Shown: in pieces, positions 32,695 through 42,825 of the stretch
Position numbering within the stretch: the first letter of the stretch is position 1
Layout: every line of letters starts with the position of its first letter
Program-made: the position numbers and the translations under genes
Assembly (NCBI GenBank): GCA_944470555.2
Contig: OX104134.1
Location: 72,844,678 to 72,908,677 of the forward strand
Direction of reading: 5' to 3'
DNA length: 64,000 nt
From: Heterobilharzia americana
Taxonomy: Eukaryota > Platyhelminthes > Trematoda > Strigeidida > Schistosomatidae
Notes under the pieces: model-generated
Database searches by the model: none
Told to the model about the DNA's origin: nothing
Seen by the model: the letters and a program-made list of their open reading frames with translations, nothing else

Positions 32695-35600
32695 CAGTCG
32701 AATACGACGACAAGCTAACAAGCGTGTTCGCCCGTGTGGCAACACTACCACACACAGCGAAAATTATATGTGGTGACTTTAACATGCCAGATATAAAGTG
32801 GCGACCAATTAGCTATCCAGAGCGCTTTGATAAATTCATAAGCATTCTTGAAACAGAGGGTTGGCAACAACATGTGGAACACCCTACCAGGTACAATAGT
32901 GTCCTGGACCTAGTCTTCACAAACGGAACCACACCCACAAAACTCCAAGTGGGTACACAACTTCCAGGTAGCGATCACAAGGTTGTATATGGATACTTCA
33001 ATATAACCAGCACAAAAGTGGCCCAAAAGTCAGGAACAGTACTAACTAGAAATTACAAGTATGCCAAATGGGACGAACTACAATCGTTTCTGCGCTGCCT
33101 AGATTGGAGCCCCTACTTTACCAACAGTTCAGCCAAAGAACTCTGTGATCTATTCTATGAATATATAGGCACAGCTCAAGACTATGTTGCTCCACCGCTC
33201 CGAAGAGAAATTAAGAAAAACAGAGCTGACTATATACCAAAGAAAGTACGCATCCGCATGCGAAACCATGTCAGAGAGTACTATAAGTCGAATGACTTTT
33301 CGTCGCTTGTCACACTCAAAGACACATACGACACATTCAAGGCAGAAAGAGTAATAGAAGCCGTTAAACAAGAACGCATCCAATGTAGTAAAACTAGTAA
33401 TACAGAAGCACTAGTGAGACTGATGAAAACCCGGATAAGTAGCTCCAGAAATAGTACCCCTAGTTTAATCATGGACAACGGCATCCTCTACGATAACCCA
33501 CTACAAATCAGCGAGCTGTTCGGTTACCAGTTTGCTAGCTGCTTTACACAAGAGGACGAAATAAAAGTCATTGGTGCACCGTCAACACCAACTCACTCCA
33601 TAAGTACAGTGCTCTTCTCTAAACAAAACATTTCTCTAGCTATAGCATCACTTCGAACCTCATACAGTGCGGGGCCTGATGGAATTCCAACCATCTTGTT
33701 AAAAAGAGGTGGCGAAGATATACCGCTGATTCTCTTGAAGCTCTTTAATACGTCCCTCTCCAGTGGCAATTACCCTGAGAACTGGAAACTATCATACATA
33801 TGTCCTAAGCATAAATGTGGACCAACATCTAATATAGAAAACTACCGACCTATAAACATCACGTCAGTAGTATCCAGGACTATGGAAAAGGTGATTGTGA
33901 AAGCAGTTGTCGACTATATGACGACTAACCAATTACTCTCACCAGCACAACATGGATTCTTGAAAGGCCGGTCATGCACTACAAGCTATCTTGACTATCT
34001 AGACAACGTTACAAGCAAGCGTGACCAAGGCCTATTTGTAACTACCCTTTTCTTAGACTTCAAGCAAGCATTCGATAAGGTGCCTCACAAACGCCTGGTC
34101 ACTAAGTTGCAATCATATGGTTTCCGAGACCCGTTACTGTCCTGGCTCAGAACATCTTTAGAGGGTCGCTTCCAAGTAGTAAAATTCAGTAATTGCTACT
34201 CCACCCCTAGACTTATACAAAGTGGTGTCGTCCAGGGTAGTGTGCTAGGACCGATACTTTTCCTAATCTATGTAAACGATATCTGCAGTGTTATCCGAAA
34301 TGGCATACCCTACCTTTTCGCTGACGACTTGAAGATAGTCTACAGCTTTTCTCCTGCAGCACTAACACAGGGTTTCTCTCAAATACAAGAAGATCTGAAG
34401 AGGATATTCATATGGAGCGAGACCTGGCAGCTCCCTCTAAACCCAAATAAAAGTGGCATCCTCCATTTCAATAAATCCCACCCAGAAGTAACGCTACACT
34501 TGGGTGATATTGCACTGCAGGTATACAACACTGTGAAAGACCTCGGAATCACTTACTCCAGAAGTTTGACTTTTACGGAGTATGCAGACTCAGTAGTTTC
34601 CAAGGGCAGAAGACTCATCGGTCTTCTACACAGAAACATACTCATACCTGAGGCAAAACTTATACTGTACAAGGCTATGGTTCGCCCAATATTAGAGTAC
34701 TGCACCGTTATCTATGGTAGCATGAATGTGTCGGACAGAATTCGAGTAGAGAACATTCAACGGAACTTTACTCGGCGCCTACTAATACATAACGAAGGAC
34801 TTCCTTACGAAGCAAGATGCAAAAAACTAGGACTAGAATCACTCTGGCTGAGACGCCTGAAGCTCAACTTAACACTTCTTTTTCGTCTTTTATTTACAAA
34901 CCCTAAAACGAAATGTGCTGTCACTTTTAAAACAACACAGGCATATAATCTGCGTAATAGCGAGAACATCATCCCAATAAATAAGTATCGCTCAAAACTT
35001 CGATGTAGGTTTTTCATAACGCAATACAGTATGCTGTGGAACAAACTTCCCGCTCCTATACGAGCATGCCGTTCGCTCGGCCAGTTTCAACGACTACTTA
35101 GTAAATTCCTCCTATCTAACGAATCTCATCAATTCGTTGACGGCCAAACCACAAACGGTAATGCCATGCACTAAGGTACTACTGGTACCTAGACTCAAGG
35201 GAGACTAACAGCAATGACATAAGTATACAATGCCGAAAACTAAACGCAATAGTTAAGTTAAAATCTAATTTCTTAGAAAAAAAATGACCAAGAGTGAACA
35301 GGAAGCGGAGTGCGACACGATATGCTACAGTGAACTTATTAGATACTCAAATGTAACCTACTTTTCTTCACAACCTAACCGATCTCACGACTTAACACCT
35401 ATTTCCTAAAAATCGCCCCTTAAAGTAATCTCTCTACTCCGAAAAGATAAAAGAACTGTCTGTCGGTGCATTTTCATAGCATGCAACTCTTTATTATTTG
35501 CCCTTTGTCATCAGTACTTACATCTAAGTACTCTGCACCAACATAGTTTCGGTAGACCCGATATGGTAATGCTCAACAGGCAACACCATGATCATCCCCT

Positions 35601-36295
35601 CGTGACCAGATAAAGGGTGGTGGTCCTAAGGAAAAAAAAAACCACGAATTTCACCTAAATGTTTATAACTTCATCATACGCTTGTACATAGGTATATAAC
35701 AAGTTAATACCTGGTCAAATATCCTCTAATCTTTCTATTTCGTAGTGATATCTTCAGCTTCAGACTGACTTTCATTACTGTCGTGCGCACCTTCATCTTC
35801 TTCCACCTAAGCTTACCTCTAAACAGTTGGTTCTGGACACTTCCTCAAGTAAGTTTAATAGTCAGTACAAACTCACCCAGATGTATCATGGTCGATCTAC
35901 TCCTGCGTATTTTTGTGCTCCTGTTACAAATTTCGCCTGCTGCTCGCTTTTGTTATTCACTTTTCAGATTTACTTAACCAGTCCTGCATTCAAATGGAAT
36001 CCTACAAATCGCATTCGTCAGCGGGAAATATTGGCACCGAAACCTGATGACGAACGCGCACACCCCAAGGTCATGAATGTGATGCGGCCTCACCTTCAAG
36101 AATATTGGATGATTCAAACGATGACCGGATAATCTTCAAATTCGAACTGAGCCTGCTTCAACATGCCTCCTATATGCCATAAATCACAGCATCTAATGTA
36201 TAGCATAACATTGTACATAATAGTCATCTCTCATTACCAAAGTGATCAAACCTGTAAACTGGTTTGTATTCATGTAACCTTTGTTGCATGAAATA

Positions 36296-36325
<30 letters not shown>
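32695..36325 (+). mobile_element. CR1-like non-LTR retrotransposon inserted in element B
   Basis: Sense orientation is opposite to element B. It is 5' truncated inside the endonuclease: the open frame starts right at the junction with EYDDKLTSVFARVATLP. It has one long RT frame, a 1.1-kb 3' UTR and an ATT repeat tail (36295-36328). Element A supplies the empty site. By comparison, 13 bp corresponding to 23685-23697 are missing and no target duplication is seen. CR1-like assignment (SR1/Perere type) is by RT motifs only. Confidence 0.87.
32724..35174 (+). CDS. CR1-like endonuclease (partial) and reverse transcriptase
   Basis: 816 codons, and open a further 9 codons upstream to the insertion boundary. 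EN end: IICGDFNMPDIKW (near residue 14), VLDLVFTNGT, and the terminal SDHKVV (near 85). RT: SAGPDGIPTILLK (near 315), NYRPINITSVVSR, AQHGFLKGRSC, motif A FLDFKQAFDKVPHK (near 445), VVQGSVLGPILFLIYVNDI (near 505), catalytic FADDLKIV (near 530), thumb VKDLGITY (near 610), and the C-terminal MVRPILEYC and WNKLPAPIR blocks. No frame break is visible, so the RT part looks young; the EN lacks its N-terminal catalytic residues through 5' truncation. Confidence 0.9.
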   Translation: MFARVATLPHTAKIICGDFNMPDIKWRPISYPERFDKFISILETEGWQQHVEHPTRYNSVLDLVFTNGTTPTKLQVGTQLPGSDHKVVYGYFNITSTKVAQKSGTVLTRNYKYAKWDELQSFLRCLDWSPYFTNSSAKELCDLFYEYIGTAQDYVAPPLRREIKKNRADYIPKKVRIRMRNHVREYYKSNDFSSLVTLKDTYDTFKAERVIEAVKQERIQCSKTSNTEALVRLMKTRISSSRNSTPSLIMDNGILYDNPLQISELFGYQFASCFTQEDEIKVIGAPSTPTHSISTVLFSKQNISLAIASLRTSYSAGPDGIPTILLKRGGEDIPLILLKLFNTSLSSGNYPENWKLSYICPKHKCGPTSNIENYRPINITSVVSRTMEKVIVKAVVDYMTTNQLLSPAQHGFLKGRSCTTSYLDYLDNVTSKRDQGLFVTTLFLDFKQAFDKVPHKRLVTKLQSYGFRDPLLSWLRTSLEGRFQVVKFSNCYSTPRLIQSGVVQGSVLGPILFLIYVNDICSVIRNGIPYLFADDLKIVYSFSPAALTQGFSQIQEDLKRIFIWSETWQLPLNPNKSGILHFNKSHPEVTLHLGDIALQVYNTVKDLGITYSRSLTFTEYADSVVSKGRRLIGLLHRNILIPEAKLILYKAMVRPILEYCTVIYGSMNVSDRIRVENIQRNFTRRLLIHNEGLPYEARCKKLGLESLWLRRLKLNLTLLFRLLFTNPKTKCAVTFKTTQAYNLRNSENIIPINKYRSKLRCRFFITQYSMLWNKLPAPIRACRSLGQFQRLLSKFLLSNESHQFVDGQTTNGNAMH

Positions 36326-36328
<3 letters not shown>
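36295..36328. repeat. ATT repeat tail of the CR1-like insertion
   Basis: Pure ATT units at the 3' junction, running into the protease sequence of element B. Confidence 0.92.
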
Positions 36329-36329
<1 letters not shown>

Positions 36330-36524
36330 CTCTCTCCCGAATGTCGCGATTGCCTTGCCGTCGGCTACTTGGAGATTGGAGGATGGGTCATGATGACGCT
36401 GCTTTGATGGTGCGGGAAGAACGCTAACTTCTGCGCCGGTGTCGACGAGGTAGCGGACTTTCGTTTTAATGTCGGTGACGTAGAGCAAACGGCTGTTTCC
36501 GCCGGCTACGCTTGCCGTGAGCAC
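36326..36524 (-). pseudogene. pol: Element B protease, N-terminal half
   Basis: Contains the active site YLVDTGAEVSVLP, then is cut by the CR1-like insertion. The apparent run of Asn codons beyond it comes from the ATT tail. Confidence 0.85.
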
Positions 36525-37345
36525 GTGCCGGCGTGACCATTTCCCGAGTTTGGGCCCTTGTTAAAACTGCAAGGTTTCCGACATTTTCTGGCTTCGCCTC
36601 CGTAAGTATTATGGAACCAGCAGCATTTCGGGTTTTCCACCTTGCTAGGCTTGGTTTTGAGGCAACCACGCGAGTTGCTGCGATGTGCTAAAATGCATTC
36701 CTGTGAAATGCTACGTGAACCAGGACTTCGAGATCGTAACAACCGTTTCACAGAGTTGCACAACTTGGTCACCTCTGAATCCTGGCACTGTGGTTTGTCG
36801 CAGACAGAATATACGTTGGAGACGAGTCTGCTGGAAATCTCCAGTATTTTATCTGCCGAGGCTGCCAGGTCATCGAACGAGACTGACTGCAGTGTCACCA
36901 ACACGGTTTGCACCGGTTGTGGTAGTTTTGAGAGAAATAGTTCTCGGAAGAAACCGTCGTCGAATGTTCGTGCACCGATTACTTCTCGCATGCGTGCGAG
37001 GACCTCAGTAGCTGAGTGGGTGCCTAGCTCGATGTTACGAAGTAATTCGTCTAGGCGCTGGCGATCTGTGAGATCGCTTTTCTTCAAGAGTGCGGCCTTT
37101 AGAAGTGCATAAGGGTCACTTACTTCAGGATTAAACATGTATGCTGCAACATACCTGTTTGATTCCCGCGGTGGTGACCTTATGACAGCGAGGAATCGAG
37201 ATTGAGTATCGAAGACACCCTTTTCTCGAACGTCGGCCTCGGCATACAGCAACCCTATTTCTGCATTGTCGGGCCAATTTGGCACGAGTTGGATCGTGTT
37301 CGTAGTCGGCTTAATACGAATAAGCTTGGGAATGTGGTCGAACAT
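36506..37345 (-). CDS. gag: Gag of element B
   Basis: Intact; its translated frame is the same as that of element A gag (280 codons from the first ATG), including the CCWFHNTYGGEARKCRKPC box. Preservation of an identical frame supports a recent duplication rather than long independent decay. Confidence 0.88.
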   Translation of the reverse strand: MFDHIPKLIRIKPTTNTIQLVPNWPDNAEIGLLYAEADVREKGVFDTQSRFLAVIRSPPRESNRYVAAYMFNPEVSDPYALLKAALLKKSDLTDRQRLDELLRNIELGTHSATEVLARMREVIGARTFDDGFFRELFLSKLPQPVQTVLVTLQSVSFDDLAASADKILEISSRLVSNVYSVCDKPQCQDSEVTKLCNSVKRLLRSRSPGSRSISQECILAHRSNSRGCLKTKPSKVENPKCCWFHNTYGGEARKCRKPCSFNKGPNSGNGHAGTCSRQA

Positions 37346-37455
37346 GAGAAAGTGTAGTAAATGGATACATAAATGTTGTCGAAGGGAAGACAACAAACAA
37401 ATATAAAATGGAACAGGCTCACCAATTCAATATTTGTTATTGGTCGGGATATGCG

Positions 37456-37473
37456 ATCACGTCGGGCTCACCA
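37456..37473 (-). promoter_or_regulatory. Primer binding site for tRNA-Trp (element B)
   Basis: Reverse complement of 22537-22554. Confidence 0.8.
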
Positions 37474-37474
37474 A

Positions 37475-37818
37475 TTTAGGATTTGTCCTGGTGCGAACTT
37501 GACAGACGCAAAGACCAATCATTAATTATTCGAACTTGTTATGTACCCACGAGTACGAGACCAAGGAAGAACACGATAGCTTAGTCGGATGGAATAGTAT
37601 ATTTGGATGGTTATGCCAAAATACCGATGCGTTCCAACTAACTGGCTAGAGAGTCGAAAACGAGCAATGCAACGTAACACGACAGTGTGCCAAATGGCGT
37701 GGATGCTTGGCCGGGTGCCTTCAGCTCAGCGAGTCCAGTTAAACTATCAAGGTCAGCATCAATGTTGGGTGCCGTCAAACCCCAGGCCATTGAGTTTGGG
37801 GAAGTGTGTGTCGCTACA
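37475..37818 (-). repeat. 5' LTR of element B
   Basis: Reverse complement of 22192-22535 with at least one substitution (near 37699). Confidence 0.9.
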
Positions 37819-38518
37819 ACCTCATACTCGCGAGCATTGTACAAGTGCGAAGAGTTGTTGGTTTGCCTCCGCATCTGTCTTGTTGACCGGGGACACTTTC
37901 CAAAAATCATGTAGTTAGGCAATTGAGGTGAAGACTGGTAATGAAATTTCTTTCGGAAAACTGTGAAGGCTGTGAGGTCATTATCGGGAATGTTCACAGG
38001 AATGAAAACCATGACATACTTTTGCTTCCTACCTGACTGTCGGAGAAAACATAGAGAAGGTTGGCTGTAGCCGAAATGAATGCCAGCAACCCCTAGACGT
38101 GCTGATCAGCACGTTCTTATCTGAGACGCACCTCTGCAGGGATTTGAACTAAGCTATCATATGTCATGTGTTCAGTGGAGGTGAATGACAAACAGCCACC
38201 TATTAACGGCAGTCTAGTTCTATTACTAATGCGGTTAAAGTAGTGGAGAATAACACATGCGGAGCAATTGAACCATCGTAGTGACAATTTCTTAAAGGAG
38301 TAATACAAGTTAATAGCTCTCTTTCCATCTCATTGGACATTAGAGACTGGAAACTATTAGTGTATGAATTTAACGTTTCATCTTGCATACCTAGTACATA
38401 GTAATCAAAGTTTAAGAGATGATTGTTCCTCGACGCGAAATGCTTGTAAACAACTGCTGGTTTTATGTTGTCTTAAGCCTCTTAGGACCTCTAAATGCAG
38501 ACATTTAATGCTGTACAC
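37819..38518 (-). repeat. Duplicated 700-bp flank (arm B)
   Basis: Matches 21491-22191 in reverse. It contains no recognisable gene; the 60-100-codon ORFs are not conserved families. Confidence 0.85.
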
Positions 38519-40489
38519 TTTAGGCGCAGTTTCAGAGAGTTCGTTACAAAAGTTGAGTGTAACGCTTTTAGAACCATACTCTTTCAGTTCCCAGCTTAGA
38601 TTTCCAATCTGCCGCGATATAAATTATTTCTATTTGTTGATCGTATTTTGTCAATAAATGTAAGTATGTGATCTGCATTTGCTGAGTTGTTGGCTCACGT
38701 ATTGCTCTTTCCGTAGTTTTCTGTTTAGGGATGGTAGGCCGAGTTTTCTGTATTTATCCCAGAAATATAGATCTCTTTGAAGACAAAATTTATTTATTAA
38801 GACGTCCACTGGGTGAGTAGCAACCACAGGTTCCTTTAATAAATTCCAGCCGTTAACCACTTATTGAGATAACCTGATTTCTACTTGTAGTTTAATCAGC
38901 CGCGTCTGGGATGATTTTCTAGCTAGTCAGTCTTAAAGGAGTAAAGAAATTGGAAAAGCCAATGCCTAAGTCGTCTTCATGTACACAATATGCTGATATA
39001 AGACCTCCCCTTTGTCCTACGATTTAATAATTTGGAAAAGATGCAGACTTCTCAAGGTTCTTTACTGGGAATATATGAAGATCCGGTCATTAGCTTAGTA
39101 TACGCCCTTTGTATCTGTTACAGAGTGTCTTTCTTGATTGGAGGAGAGAATATCTGTCTGAGTGCGATATATTATATGAGTTCATACATATTTTGGTTAC
39201 AGTATCCTAAAATTCCCTTGTCAGAGCACTTGGAGACTCTATGGAGTGATCATTACATGAGGGATGCCTTGGGTTTAGCCGTATTACTTTTTGCCCTTGC
39301 TTTCGAGTTATGACTGACAACTATTAATAGGTATTTTGGTCTCGAATTCATGGTAGCATCAACGTATCGATGGTTGAGGGTAGTACAGCTATTGACCAAT
39401 GTGCATTATGGCTTTTTTTTCTGAAGTTGGTTTTCGGATTCTAGCTTTTATTCCTTCCCGCCAATTCATCTCACTCAGTCTGAAGTGTTATCCTGTCACT
39501 ATCGTAAGAAAAAACCCCATACTTTGACATGGAATAGCACTATATTTTCGAGAGGTATTAGTGTACTTTTGGCGGCCTCGGAAGCACACCTCAGTGGCAT
39601 ATGTTTAGTAGCATGTTGCGCTATCAAGTTTAGTACTGCTACTGTTGCTTTCGGAGTCATCTATCTTAGTTCAAACAGATAATGTAGTGCTAGTCTACTT
39701 ACGTAAGTGGGGCACTAGCAGTGTGTTTAATGTAGGGAAACTTGAATGCTCCTTCTACATGTTCATATAACTGGCTCAATACTGGGTTACTACTGACTAC
39801 TCTTAAATGTGCTCTGGTACAAGATACAGCTATACCTCTACGTGTTGACGCTGAGCATTTGCCTTTTTTTAAAAATTGAATCTGGTCTTCATTCACTAGT
39901 ACGAGGATGAGTGACCTCCGGTATCGCTCCTCCACCGCTGGCGAATACTAACTGCATAGTTCTCGTTTTTGGATTCAGAAATTTCGACTCAGGTCAAATG
40001 TTTTAGGTGCAGACTACAGGGCGATTGGGGACGCAGCAGTCTATGTTGACTAGTCTGTCAGTACATACTGGACTGTTGGAAAGGCTTTGGATGAATTTTT
40101 GGGAACGTTTGCAAGTTTCCAAACTTTTTCGTTGGGAAGGGAGCTGCACTGAGGTCTGGTCACAGAAATAGGTTGTTTTGCCTTTAAGTTGTAGTGCCTC
40201 AAAATTCGGAGCTCTTGTAATACGTGTTACTAAACGTCTCACTGAATATGAAAGACACTTGGTGCATGATTGTGTTGGGTATCTCAGAACACTTCATTTA
40301 CATATTGGTTGTAGAATGGGGAGTTATGATGATGGAACACCCACTTTACTTCACAATGAGGACTAAAACGTCTTAACAGAATCGGACATGTGAAAAGTCG
40401 GAAACCTATCGAGCTACTTCAGTAAAGTCTTTTCGGCATATAGCAACGGATGTTAAATATGGCTACTTTTGTGGTCCTACAAGTGGAAG
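38519..40489. other. No gene recognised
   Basis: Several open frames of 60-93 codons (for example 39032-39313 plus, 38651-38860 minus) lack recognised domains and splice context, and I do not call them genes. Confidence 0.4.
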
Positions 40490-40712
40490 CTTTTAGGTTT
40501 CGGTAGACGTTAACGTGCCAGAGTGATTTAGGTATTGCTGGCATAATATTAGACAAAGGGTCAGAGTGAATAGAATATTGTATGACTGGAGACCGGTTAC
40601 TAGTGGGGTTCCCCCAGGACACTGTACTAAAGCTTCTGTTCCTGCTATATAGGAAGGAGTTACCAGGCATGTTTAAGTCACTATGCTTGCTATTTGCGGA
40701 TGAAGTTTGTAT
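40490..40712 (+). mobile_element. CR1-like RT fragment
   Basis: The frame gives RVRVNRILYDWRPVTSGVPP, then after a frame change LFLLYRKELPG and LLFADEV. This is the motif-B and YADD region of a CR1-like RT, with the second catalytic Asp now Glu. Confidence 0.7.
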
Positions 40713-40835
40713 TTGCAGGGACATATAGACTGTCCGTTCGGGGTTTTCGAGAGGTTAGAAATCAATGGTTGAAGACCCTTGGTGGGGGAAGATGCGTGAC
40801 AATAGTACAGATGTATTTACTCTTCGACCTCTTTA
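40713..40835 (+). mobile_element. RTE C-terminal scrap
   Basis: AGAAATCAATGGTTGAAGAC and neighbours align with 2690-2755 of RTE copy 1, the end of its ORF. It is fused to the CR1-like scrap. Confidence 0.6.
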
Positions 40836-41773
40836 AAAGTTTCGACATTTTCACTAACCTCGGTTTTCAAATTCATTTTCCTCCCACGTGTTTTGTCAAA
40901 TCCGATATCACTCTGTAATCACTTGCTTTTTGTATGTTACTGCATAGTTTGCTGCTAAAACTGATGGAAGTCTCTGCCAGGTCTTACCTTCATCTTTGTC
41001 TCCCTTTCTGCAGTATTGCTTGCATCTGGTGTAAACAATATGCAAATAATACTGTAGGTTGATATTTTTGTGTTGAAAGTCATCGTAAAATTATTGAGAT
41101 GGTTATAAAACAACTGAAAAGTTTCGAACATGCTGTACATTTGTCATCTCAGTTGTCAGTGTAGCAAACATCGATAACCCTACGACTGGCTGGAAGAAGC
41201 AACTGATTGTTTGCTTTCTTAATGCATTGTGAAGTAAATGATATGTGTTATTATTTGTTAGATTATATTCCCCTCATTTGGGCTTTGAGACTAGTCTTTC
41301 AGATCCTCTTCATTCTTATTATCATATTATTTTACCTTTTTACGCTCTTTGCACGTATTATTTAGATTGTATTTCACAGAAATATAATGATTTTCCTCTT
41401 GGCACTTTGTTATTGTTACTGTGGTACTTCATTTGTGTATGACTTATGTTTTAACTAATAAATGTGGTAGCAATGTATAAGAGTATGGTCTGTGGTAATT
41501 CATTGAGTTCAGTTACACTGTGACTTTGTTGTTTGGTATTAACTTAAGTTGGGAACGTTTCTATATGAGTGATATTTCATATACTGTCTCTATTGAGAAT
41601 TCTCTGATTTATGGGTGCTATGAGTATATCATTGATTTTTACTTTGATGTTCTTCCCCAGTCCATATAGAACACATATTTCACTGAAATTTTGCTGTCAC
41701 GCAACTTCTTGGCATACTTTGTGAATTAGCTCAGATTTTTTAATCACTAGTTTGAAATTCGACTTCGAATGTG
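40836..41773. other. Region upstream of the ZCCHC7-like gene
   Basis: AT-rich. Presumed promoter and 5' UTR of the gene starting at 41774, but no TATA box or trans-splice acceptor can be assigned with confidence. Confidence 0.4.
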
Positions 41774-42394
41774 ATGGATTACGGGACATATACGGAAAAC
41801 ACGTATGATAGCGACTTTATTGATGAAGATATTGAGTCACGTTTATACAGTGCAGTTTTCTTTGAAACTTCAAACTACACACCCAAGCCATATGGTTTAG
41901 TATCAAAACAAACTCACCCTGATTTTAATGGTTCTTCATTTTCACATCAATCAAAACCTTGTAAAAGTCCTGTTGCAGAACATGTTAATGACAGTACCGA
42001 TGATCCATTGAATTCATTAACAGCTTCTGTTCCTGACAAAACATTTCCGTTTGAGGATAATTGTGAAAAAAATGATGAAGGAAATTTAAGCTCATCATCA
42101 AGTTCTGGTTGTAGCATCCTTCTGTGCTGTGACGACTCTTCTCAAACTGTAATCAGTACTCAGGGTGTTGTTCTTGGTGTTTCTCATGATACACTACTAC
42201 ATGTTCGAAATGAGGATGGTTCTTCAGAAGTACTAAAACAGGTGGTATCCAACTCTGACTCTGGTTTATGGGAAATATGTAACGCTGATAGACATTCATC
42301 ACAATCCGCTGGTGGTCGATATTTCAACAGTTCAGATAATCAATTGTGTTCAGAATGCGGAGGTAGAAGATGGAGAATGCATAAATGTCGTGTT
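41774..42394 (+). CDS. ZCCHC7: ZCCHC7/AIR-like zinc-knuckle protein, exon 1
   Basis: ZCCHC7 is the RNA-binding subunit of the nuclear TRAMP-like complex, which tags aberrant RNAs for the exosome (yeast Air1/2). Exon 1 codes for 207 residues from ATG 41774, with an in-frame stop 21 bp upstream, to donor GTAAGT at 42395 (phase 0). The N-terminus is acidic and disordered, with a Ser-rich run near residue 115; ESRLYSAVFF near residue 20 resembles the QLYSQIHY region of human ZCCHC7. At the end lies knuckle 1, CSECGGRRWRMHKC. It keeps C-x2-C and the last Cys, but the zinc-binding His position is Trp. Identification rests mainly on the five-knuckle order and the LWRQY segment in exon 3. Confidence 0.85.
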
Positions 42395-42727
42395 GTAAGT
42401 TTCTCGCTCGTAAGCATGTTTAGTTTTACTACCTTTTTGTTTTAGAGCTGTACATATTTACCTGCTTTTAGATGCGGTGTAAAAGTAGGATTAAACTAGC
42501 TGAGTTTTGCTATCCATTTCGCCGTTTGTGAGAAATTTTTTGTAGTCGTAAAAGTAGGTACCTTTTTTTCACTGGAATTAGGAAAGTGACAATTAAGCGT
42601 ATTGAACCAATTAACATAAGGGTTTGATGCTATATTTCTGGATTCACACACATCTTTAATTGCTAGCTTTTCAGGTAACTGGAATTTTGCGCAAAAGTGA
42701 ATCAGCTTAAATTGCTACAGATCTCAG

Positions 42728-42825
<98 letters not shown>

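Larger units (their letters stand above)
30691..38518 (-). repeat. Inverted duplication, arm B
   Basis: Reverse-complement copy of arm A: LTR element (30691-37818) plus the same 700-bp flank (37819-38518). It differs from A by an internal deletion of pol, a 3.6-kb CR1-like insertion and scattered single-base changes. Confidence 0.93.

Noticed and set aside
39032..39313. 93-codon plus-strand ORF with hydrophobic stretches
   Set aside because: No homology recognised and no exon-intron context; left as unclassified.
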